This document shows positions 57,851 to 64,000 of a DNA stretch of 64,000 bases, piece after piece. The notes below the pieces were generated by a model. The model made no database searches and was not told where the DNA came from. It saw only the letters and a program-made list of their open reading frames with translations. Every line of letters begins with the position of its first letter. Position 1 is the first letter of the stretch. The stretch comes from Patescibacteria group bacterium (GTDB lineage: Bacteria > Patescibacteria > Paceibacteria > UBA9973 > UBA2103), in NCBI GenBank assembly GCA_004322365.1, contig SCTS01000002.1:24190-88189 (forward strand), in the 5' to 3' direction. The position numbers and the translations under genes were made by a program.

Positions 57851-58528
57851 TCAAGGAGCGATGATGACAACAAACTCCCCTTTGCCTGAGATATCCCCAT
57901 TTTTTAGGCGTTCCTGTACTTCAAGCGCTGTACCTCCTGCAATATGCTCAAACATCTTGGTGAGCTCTTTGGCAATAACCACATGCCTCTCAGGAACACG
58001 GACGACAAGCTCTTCCATAAGCTTTTCTATTCGGTGTGGAGATTCATACATCACAACCGCACGCTTCATAAGGACAACTTCATCAAGTAATTTTTGCCTT
58101 CCTTTCTTATGCGGAAGAAACCCTAAAAAAACAAACTCATCGGCAGGTATTCCAGAACCTGAAAGTGCTGTTACCACAGCAGAGACTCCAGGAATTGGTA
58201 CGACAGATTTTTCACCACACTTTTCACGAACTAACCTCACAATTAATGCCCCCGGATCTGAAACACCAGGAGTCCCTGCATCTGTTACTAGCGCGATGTT
58301 CTCGCCTGACGCCACCATTTCCGCAACCTTATCAAACTGCGCTCGTGACGAATGCGCGTGAAGCGGAAAGAGCGGAACATGAATATCATGCCTATCTAAA
58401 AGTTTTTTCGTAACTCGAGTGTCTTCCGCAACAATTCTAGTAACACTCTTCAATGTCGAAAGCGCGCGGAGCGTAATATCCTGCAAATTCCCTATTGGAG
58501 TTGCCACTACATACAGTATTCCAGCCAT
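57851..58528 (-). CDS. rsmI: 16S rRNA (cytidine-1402 2'-O)-methyltransferase
   Basis: 225 aa from the ATG at 58528. LYVVATPIGNLQDITLRAL and VAEDTRVTKKLLDRH are the RsmI signature. ALVTDAGTPGVSDPGALIVR is the SAM-binding loop of the tetrapyrrole-methylase fold, and PIPGVSAVVTALSGSG follows. It methylates C1402 of 16S rRNA near the decoding site. The start is placed at the family's conserved N-terminus. A small 43-aa frame precedes it by 16 bp. Confidence 0.95.
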   Translation of the reverse strand: MAGILYVVATPIGNLQDITLRALSTLKSVTRIVAEDTRVTKKLLDRHDIHVPLFPLHAHSSRAQFDKVAEMVASGENIALVTDAGTPGVSDPGALIVRLVREKCGEKSVVPIPGVSAVVTALSGSGIPADEFVFLGFLPHKKGRQKLLDEVVLMKRAVVMYESPHRIEKLMEELVVRVPERHVVIAKELTKMFEHIAGGTALEVQERLKNGDISGKGEFVVIIAP

Positions 58529-58544
58529 AGCGATTCGTATGCGA

Positions 58545-58676
58545 TTACCAGTTTGCTTTACCAGCTTTAATTTCCCCCCGAACAATCCTCGCGCTCAAAA
58601 TCCCAACCGCTCTACGAAGTGGCCCTCGGTGCATAAATGGTTTTTCTTTTGGAGCTCCTTCTATTGTTTTCGACAT
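58545..58676 (-). CDS. Possible small basic protein upstream of rsmI
   Basis: 43 codons, reading MSKTIEGAPKEKPFMHRGPL and ending GEIKAGKANW. It is strongly basic, with no membrane segment. It lies in the same orientation as rsmI, 16 bp before its start. No Shine-Dalgarno sequence is seen upstream. The composition fits a nucleic-acid or ribosome-binding peptide, but I do not recognise a family and chance cannot be excluded. Confidence 0.4.
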   Translation of the reverse strand: MSKTIEGAPKEKPFMHRGPLRRAVGILSARIVRGEIKAGKANW

Positions 58677-58706
58677 AAACGAAATTTACTCTTTCAGTGC
58701 TCATTG

Positions 58707-59981
58707 TCAACTTAAAACGAGCGCATCGGCCACTTTATATATGTCCCCTGCTCCCATAGTCATAAGAATAGTATCTGGTGCAGAAACTGAACGAAGATAT
58801 GTTTCAACTTCTTCGAGTGAATGAAACGCCTGCGCCTGTTTACCAGTGGCGCGGATTTTCTCGGCAAGCGCATCGCTCGTAACTCCAACAATGGGTTCTT
58901 CCCGTGCAGGATAAATTGGAGCAAATACCACTTCGTCAGCATCAACAAATGCATGAACAAATCCGTCCATAAGATCACGAGTGCGTGAATAGAGGTGCGG
59001 ATGAAATGCAACTATAATTTTTTTATTAGGAAATTTTACACGTGTTGCTTTGAGCGTTGCTTCTATGGCACTGGGGTGATGCGCATAATCATCAATCACT
59101 AAAGCACCTTCTTTTGTTTCCCCTTTCACTTCAAATCTCCTCCACGTTCCTTTAAATTCTGAAAGACTTTTATCGATAACTGAATCAGCAATATCGGGGA
59201 ACAATGCTTTCACTGCAGATTTTGCAGCTCGTGCATTCATTAGATTAAATTCACCAACCAACTGAAGCTCCGGCACTACCTCATCTGCATACGAAATAAC
59301 TTGCGCTTTCGTGCGCGCAACAACAGGCGCAATGTTTGACCCTCCTATATTCGTAATCAATGCTCCACCAGACGGAAGTTTCTCCGCAGACTTTGCAAAT
59401 GTTTCAATCTCAGCATCGAGCGTGGGAAACCAATCAGTGTGGTCCCACTCAACGTTGGTGAGCACCAACACCGCTGGAGAGAGTTTCAATAAATGATCTT
59501 TATACTCACATGCCTCAATAACAAAAATGTCACTGGTGCCTGAAAGAAAATTACTACCAAATTCAGGAACAATGGAGCCCACTATTGCAGTTGGATTTTT
59601 GCCAGCGTCTTTAAGAATTTTTGCAATGAGCGCTGTCGTCGTCGTCTTCCCGTGAGTCCCTGTCACCGCAATAGTTCGCTTCCCTTCTGAGACTTCTCCA
59701 AGTGCTTCAAAATATGAAATTTGTTTCAACTCAAGTTCTTTCGCACGAATACGCTCAGGATTGTCGTCCCACACAGCATCCGAATACACAATTCTTTCTG
59801 CATCGACTGGAACATTCTCAGATTTCTGAGGGATGGATACACGAATACCTTTCGTCTCTAGAAGCTCGGTAGTTGGTGATACTTCTCTGTCAGAGCCACT
59901 CACCGTATGGCCATCACGAATATAGAGCTGTGCCAAAGCAGACATACCAATCCCGCCAATACCTATCATGTGGATGCGCAT
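58707..59981 (-). CDS. murC: UDP-N-acetylmuramate-L-alanine ligase
   Basis: 424 aa from the ATG at 59981. MRIHMIGIGGIGMSALAQL is the MurC N-terminus. VTGTHGKTTTTALIAKIL is the ATP loop. FVIEACEYKDHLLKL, TNVEWDHTDWF, and IDDYAHHPSAI complete the ligase core. Typical length is about 460, so it is slightly short. It adds L-Ala to UDP-MurNAc in peptidoglycan synthesis. Heptad repeats abut its start codon, and an upstream frame extension reads these repeats and is rejected. Confidence 0.96.
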   Translation of the reverse strand: MRIHMIGIGGIGMSALAQLYIRDGHTVSGSDREVSPTTELLETKGIRVSIPQKSENVPVDAERIVYSDAVWDDNPERIRAKELELKQISYFEALGEVSEGKRTIAVTGTHGKTTTTALIAKILKDAGKNPTAIVGSIVPEFGSNFLSGTSDIFVIEACEYKDHLLKLSPAVLVLTNVEWDHTDWFPTLDAEIETFAKSAEKLPSGGALITNIGGSNIAPVVARTKAQVISYADEVVPELQLVGEFNLMNARAAKSAVKALFPDIADSVIDKSLSEFKGTWRRFEVKGETKEGALVIDDYAHHPSAIEATLKATRVKFPNKKIIVAFHPHLYSRTRDLMDGFVHAFVDADEVVFAPIYPAREEPIVGVTSDALAEKIRATGKQAQAFHSLEEVETYLRSVSAPDTILMTMGAGDIYKVADALVLS

Positions 59982-60015
59982 AGTGTTTAGGGTATAGCGT
60001 TTAGCGTTTAGATTC
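59981..60015 (-). repeat. Heptanucleotide repeat tract before murC
   Basis: Units TAGTGTT, TAGGGTA, TAGCGTT, TAGCGTT, TAGATTC. The tract occupies most of the gap between murC and the amidotransferase gene. Confidence 0.82.
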
Positions 60016-60035
60016 AAATAACCACGCTAGTACAC

Positions 60036-60731
60036 CTACGAGAGGAAGTTATCGAGAATTTTATAGCACTGCTCTTTCATGAGGGGAGCTGTTTCTTCTG
60101 CCTCTCTCAAAATTCTCTCTTCATCCAAATCAAAATTAGTGTGGGCCCATTCAGAATCTCTCTCCACCCATGTTGCAATCATTTCTGGTGTCGCCTCAAC
60201 ATGAAACTGTATTCCGTGCGTATTCCCTATCGAGAACGCCTGATTCTTACAGGTCGATGCTGTTGCGGCATGAATAGCTCCGTCTGGAATATCGAATGTG
60301 TCGCCATGCCATTGCAACACCTTCATCTTTTCTGGTAGATCTTTGAAAAGTGACGAATCCTTACTCTCAGGAGTGTGTTCGACAGTATAGTAGCCAACTT
60401 CTTTTATGTGTTTCCCATCAACGACATGAGGATACACTCTTGCCCCCAATGCATGCGCCAATAGTTGCGACCCTAAACAGATACCGAGCATAGGTACCGT
60501 GCCAATATGCTTTTGAATCGCAGACAACTCTTCATGTTTACTTGTGTATTCTTCATACACGCCCATGGGACCTCCAAGAACAATGAGTCCATCATAGAGT
60601 GCAACATCGGGAATCGGCTCTGATTTCCAAAGCCCTATCACATCAAGGGTAACGTTTCGATCGCGGGCATACTCTGCAATATTGCTCGGATGCTCGCGCA
60701 AGATGTGCTGAAACACGAGAAGCTTTTTCAT
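60036..60731 (-). CDS. Class I glutamine amidotransferase-like protein
   Basis: 231 aa. LIVLGGPMGVYEEY and GICLGSQLLAHALGA hold the oxyanion strand and nucleophilic Cys. LQWHGDTFDIP follows, and THGIQFHVEATPEM holds the catalytic His and Glu. The family includes GMP-synthase-like amidotransferases and gamma-glutamyl hydrolases acting on small molecules. It sits between murC and murD; in Gram-positives a related protein (GatD) amidates lipid II, so a peptidoglycan role is possible but not shown. Confidence 0.88.
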   Translation of the reverse strand: MKKLLVFQHILREHPSNIAEYARDRNVTLDVIGLWKSEPIPDVALYDGLIVLGGPMGVYEEYTSKHEELSAIQKHIGTVPMLGICLGSQLLAHALGARVYPHVVDGKHIKEVGYYTVEHTPESKDSSLFKDLPEKMKVLQWHGDTFDIPDGAIHAATASTCKNQAFSIGNTHGIQFHVEATPEMIATWVERDSEWAHTNFDLDEERILREAEETAPLMKEQCYKILDNFLS

Positions 60732-60740
60732 TTTTAAATA

Positions 60741-62078
60741 TTATAGTTTTTTAACCAACTCAACAAATTGATCTCCTCTATCAAACTCATTATTAAACAT
60801 ACCAAATGATGCGAAGGCAGGACTAAAAAGTATTAAGTCTCCTTCTACCGCAGAATCCATGGCGTCTCTAAGTGCATCTTCCAATCGGTCATATACTGGA
60901 GCGTTCATGAATGTTGCGATGTTAGATGTCACCAGTCGTTCTGTTCCGCTCCCCGTAAGAAGAATCACTCTTTTCGCATAAGCAGGAACAAAGGACAATA
61001 GCTCTTGCATACTGAGCCCCTTATCTGCTCCACCCATTATTAAAATGGCGCGCGACCCCGGAATAGCGCGAAGTGCCGCAAGTGTTGCCTCGGGAGTAGT
61101 GGAACTGTTGTCATTATAAATACCGACTCCATGAATCTCTCGTAAAAACTCCAAGCGCCCTGGTACTCCCTTAAAGGTAGCGACGGATTCTTTAATAACT
61201 TCCTCATCAATACCAAGTGCTCGTGCAGTTTCTATGGCGCACATGGCGTTCAGGAGATTATGCACACCGAGCATGCTTATTTCCCAACCACTCGGGAAGT
61301 ATGCGGGATCAGCCACAACAACATGGGAGAGAATTTTCGATCCGTATTTTTTCTTAAGTACAGGCGCCACTTGAGTGCCGACTACCAGCGTGTCATCAGG
61401 TTTTTGATTAAGGAAAATTTGAGCCTTATCGTTAAGATACAAATCCAAATCATCTTTATAATAATTCATATGGTCAGGCATGAAGGTGGTAAATACAGCG
61501 AGAGTGGGGCTGATACCTGCATCTCCAAAACCTTGGCACTGCCACGAATCAAGCTCCATAAGCGCTATAGAGTTTTGCGTTACCTCAGGCAACAGTGCCA
61601 ATGTTGAAACCCCTCGTACATTACCTCCTAGTAACACATGCATTCCTGCGCGTTTCATAATGTCTTCGAGCAAATGTGTGACGGTGGACTTACCTCGTGT
61701 ACCCGTCACACCAACCACAGGAATCCCTGAAAGTTCGGCAAGCCACGACGCACTCATTTTTATAGGAATCCCATTCTTGCGTGCTTCCTCTATATAGAGA
61801 GAATCGATGGGTACTCCTGCTGCCTTTAAAATAAAATCTCTATCTCGAAAATCTTCAAGTTCGTGCCCACCAAGACGGTACCGTATGTTTGAAAAATGCT
61901 TCAGCTCATCGAGCGATGCACGAAGCTGTTCATCATCTTTGAGGTCGGTGACTATAAGTTCAGCCCCTGCTTCAGCTAGGAATTTTGCATCCCCTACTCC
62001 TCGCCCCAAGAGCCCTAAGCCCATGAGAGTTATTCGCTTCCCATTGAAAAATTCCGCCTGCGAATCCATTCTGTGCAT
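60741..62078 (-). CDS. murD: UDP-N-acetylmuramoylalanine-D-glutamate ligase
   Basis: 445 aa. LMGLGLLGRGVGDAKFLAEAG is the N-terminal UDP-binding domain. VTGTRGKSTVTHLLEDIM is the ATP loop (Arg in place of the usual Asn). ALMELDSWQCQGF, FMPDHMNYY and YNDNSSTTPEAT match the central domain. SPAFASFGMFNNEFDRGDQF is the diagnostic C-terminal motif. It adds D-Glu to UDP-MurNAc-L-Ala. Together with MurC it shows that a peptidoglycan wall is made. Confidence 0.93.
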   Translation of the reverse strand: MHRMDSQAEFFNGKRITLMGLGLLGRGVGDAKFLAEAGAELIVTDLKDDEQLRASLDELKHFSNIRYRLGGHELEDFRDRDFILKAAGVPIDSLYIEEARKNGIPIKMSASWLAELSGIPVVGVTGTRGKSTVTHLLEDIMKRAGMHVLLGGNVRGVSTLALLPEVTQNSIALMELDSWQCQGFGDAGISPTLAVFTTFMPDHMNYYKDDLDLYLNDKAQIFLNQKPDDTLVVGTQVAPVLKKKYGSKILSHVVVADPAYFPSGWEISMLGVHNLLNAMCAIETARALGIDEEVIKESVATFKGVPGRLEFLREIHGVGIYNDNSSTTPEATLAALRAIPGSRAILIMGGADKGLSMQELLSFVPAYAKRVILLTGSGTERLVTSNIATFMNAPVYDRLEDALRDAMDSAVEGDLILFSPAFASFGMFNNEFDRGDQFVELVKKL

Positions 62079-62173
62079 TGTACTATTAATGACTGTTATT
62101 AGGTGCTAATCTTCCGATACCAGATTCTTGACATTCTGGTAGGTTTCTTTAAAATAACGCCCTCTACAATCCA

Positions 62174-63553
62174 ATGCCTCGATCTAAGAAAAACTACAAG
62201 CAGTTCTGGAAACTCGGCCAGGACGAGTACAACACGCAATACTTCGACATCACCCCTGATGGTGATTTGATGGTGAAGGAAGGCAACTACCAATACAACA
62301 TTCCGAACCTCATTAAGAAGTACGGCTCCCCTCTTGAAATCGTATTTCCACACATCCTCGAAAACCGTGTTCGCAACCTCATCGATATCTTTGATGCGTA
62401 CATAAAGCTCTACGGCTACAAGGGTAAGTTCTACTACCATTACGCGATGAAGGTAAACCAGAACAAAGAGTTCGTCCTTCCTGTTGTTTCAGAAGGTGGA
62501 CACTTTGATGTGGCATCGGTCAACGAACTCTGGCTCGTGAAAAAGATGCTCTTGGAACAAAAGTTCAATCCAAAAATTCGTGTCATCTGTAACGGTCCAA
62601 AAACTGAAGCCTACATAACCCTCATCGAAGAACTCAAAGCAAAAGGCCTCACCGTCATTCCTATTATTGAGGACTACAACGAACTTGAGCGTTTGAAAAA
62701 TTTCAAAGGCGAAACAGGTATTCGCTTGAACATGAATATCCGTGTGCAGTCACACTGGGATAAACGCTTTAACCGATACGGTTTCCGTGAAGATGAAATA
62801 GTGAAGCTTGGTAAAATCCGCAACCTCAGCGTGCTCCACTACCACATCTCGTCTCAGCTTGAGAAAGTGGATGGCCTTGTAGAACCATTGAAGCGTGCGC
62901 TCGAAATCTACGAGAAACTCCGCGTCAAAAATCCCGGACTCGACACCATCGACATGGGCGGTGGTGCAGGAGTGCCATACGAAAAGAAAGGAAAATTCTA
63001 CACAGGAAAGTCAGCAATAAATAAAATAGTTCGCACCGCAAAAAACTACTGCGACAAGGCCGGCATTAAACATCCAAACCTCATTGTTGAGTGGGGTCGC
63101 TATGTTGCCGCACCTGCACAAATCACTCTCTACAAAATATTGACTGAGAAAAGTGTGAGCGAAGACGGCAAGCGCAAGTGGTACATCATTGACGGTAGCT
63201 TCATGAACGACCTTTTGGACACATGGGCACTGAAGCAAAAGTGGCATGTCACACCAGCAAACAACATGAAGAATAGAAAGCTTCAGCGTATTTGGTTTGC
63301 AGGTTCCTCATGCGACTCAGATGACAAATACACAGCTGGCGGTGGCAACATCAGCATGCCTCGCCTTGAAGATTTGGACGCTAACGACCATCAGTATGTT
63401 GCCTTCTACGACACAGGGGCATACCAAGACGCCCTTGCATCACACCACTGCCTCCTTTCCTCCCCTGCAAAGATAATCTGCCAAGACGGGGAGATAAAAC
63501 TCGCCCGTAGACGCGAAACCTCAGAAGATGTCGGCAAACAATTTGGTTGGTAG
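62174..63553 (+). CDS. SpeA-like PLP-dependent decarboxylase (short)
   Basis: 459 aa versus about 630 for E. coli SpeA. YYHYAMKVNQNKEF holds the PLP Lys at residue 93. HFDVASVNELWL, SVLHYHISSQLEKVDGL and DMGGGAGVPYEKKG match the alanine-racemase-fold barrel and phosphate site. AGSSCDSDDKYT carries the catalytic Cys-Asp. The family is the biosynthetic arginine decarboxylase branch, related to diaminopimelate decarboxylase. Agmatine formation is the best guess and would feed polyamines, alongside the spermidine-synthase-like gene at 47036. Confidence 0.85.
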   Translation: MPRSKKNYKQFWKLGQDEYNTQYFDITPDGDLMVKEGNYQYNIPNLIKKYGSPLEIVFPHILENRVRNLIDIFDAYIKLYGYKGKFYYHYAMKVNQNKEFVLPVVSEGGHFDVASVNELWLVKKMLLEQKFNPKIRVICNGPKTEAYITLIEELKAKGLTVIPIIEDYNELERLKNFKGETGIRLNMNIRVQSHWDKRFNRYGFREDEIVKLGKIRNLSVLHYHISSQLEKVDGLVEPLKRALEIYEKLRVKNPGLDTIDMGGGAGVPYEKKGKFYTGKSAINKIVRTAKNYCDKAGIKHPNLIVEWGRYVAAPAQITLYKILTEKSVSEDGKRKWYIIDGSFMNDLLDTWALKQKWHVTPANNMKNRKLQRIWFAGSSCDSDDKYTAGGGNISMPRLEDLDANDHQYVAFYDTGAYQDALASHHCLLSSPAKIICQDGEIKLARRRETSEDVGKQFGW

Positions 63554-63580
63554 GAAACTTTGAGCAAGGCTCAAATTTCC
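63552..63580 (+). terminator. Hairpin terminator after the SpeA-like gene
   Basis: GGAAACTTTGAGC and GCTCAAATTTCC pair around an AAG loop with one mismatch. No strong T run follows. Confidence 0.6.
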
Positions 63581-63682
63581 TTCAGGCATCCTCGGCTCGA
63601 AAATGTGAACGAAGACGCCCCCATTTCCCTCGCTCTACGTCGCCTGTAAGCGTTCGCTCGCCAATACAATAAATTTACCAAT

Positions 63683-64000
63683 ATGGTATCTAAGAAAATC
63701 TCATACAAAGAGAAATTTGAACAATTGAGTCACCAGATGATAAGTGTGTACATAACCTTTTATGTTTGGAAAGCACTCCAAAATGAAGCTTATAACGAGG
63801 TCTACAAAATAGATGGGAGTTTTTGGTCAGCGGTCATACCCTCTCTACAGCACGAATGGTTTATAGCTCTAGCGCGATTGTACGAGGATTCAAAATATAG
63901 CAAAGCTGGTTCAGTAATTTCAGTCTATGCTCTGATTCCAGAACATCCTAATAAAGAGAGGGCCAGAGAGGCAGAAGAATTTCTAAAGAAAAATTCCAAA
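63683..64000 (+). CDS. Partial AbiU2-like protein (runs off right edge)
   Basis: 106 codons open to the edge from the ATG at 63683. KFEQLSHQMISVYITFYVWKA, FWSAVIPSLQHEWFIALARLYEDSKYSK is a helical pattern like that of AbiU2/HEPN-type proteins, which often guard against phage. The family assignment is tentative. A TACAAT -10 box at 63665-63670 predicts a leader of only a few bases. The C-terminus is missing. Confidence 0.55.
   Translation, partial: MVSKKISYKEKFEQLSHQMISVYITFYVWKALQNEAYNEVYKIDGSFWSAVIPSLQHEWFIALARLYEDSKYSKAGSVISVYALIPEHPNKERAREAEEFLKKNSK

Overview
The window looks like a chromosomal segment of a Patescibacteria/CPR bacterium, most likely Parcubacteria-like. This is an inference from several traits. 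Many enzymes are shortened: GuaB lacks CBS domains, MetK is 350 aa, RF2 is 303 aa, RmlA is 238 aa, and a UGD-like protein lacks its C-terminal domain. Several genes appear to start with little or no leader. There is a PaaX/Cas2-like regulator, a lamin-tail surface protein, a type IV coupling-protein relative, and minimal tRNAs that often lack an encoded CCA. UGA reads as stop and an RF2 gene is present, so the code looks standard.

Layout. Positions 1-27759 are almost entirely minus-strand genes for surface polysaccharide: GT4 and GT2 glycosyltransferases, GDP-mannose 4,6-dehydratase, ManC, epimerases, SAM methyltransferases, and a dTDP-sugar block (6691-12538). That block holds RmlA, RmlB, a 4-ketoreductase, a 2,3-dehydratase, a Gfo/Idh/MocA reductase and a C-methyltransferase. 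Together they match the route to a C-methylated 2,6-dideoxyhexose. Two tandem YvcK/CofD-like genes and a truncated UGD-like gene sit inside the cluster. Positions 26326-33900 hold secreted or envelope proteins and a PaaX/Cas2-like regulator, with three near-identical 42-bp palindromes upstream of three transcription units. Positions 34150-38967 hold small P-loop kinases, NUDIX, an endonuclease/phosphatase-fold enzyme, a YdeI-like protein, tRNA-Gln and a CBS-less IMPDH. Positions 39035-46119 hold purN, a SAM-I riboswitch with metK, a prepilin, pyrG, ftsX/ftsE and prfB.

Positions 46171-52914 are tRNA-rich: Thr-CGU, Thr-GGU, Asp, Met-CAU and an initiator-like Met. Two tRNAs abut homing-endonuclease-like genes, and the gaps are filled with hairpins and partial copies of tRNA ends. 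Positions 52985-63553 return to core functions: gatA/gatC, ligA, rsmI, murC, a glutamine amidotransferase, murD and a SpeA-like decarboxylase. A partial AbiU2-like gene runs off the right edge.

The most unusual features are: (1) the PaaX/Cas2-like gene with three promoter-overlapping 42-bp palindromes; (2) a 313-bp GIY-YIG gene bounded by perfect 22-bp inverted repeats, with a related repeat 2.1 kb away; (3) a dispersed family of 7-nt-period repeats (consensus TAGSKTT), including in-frame copies at the same place in two glycosyltransferases; and (4) modular hairpin arrays with tRNA-end duplications around tRNA genes.
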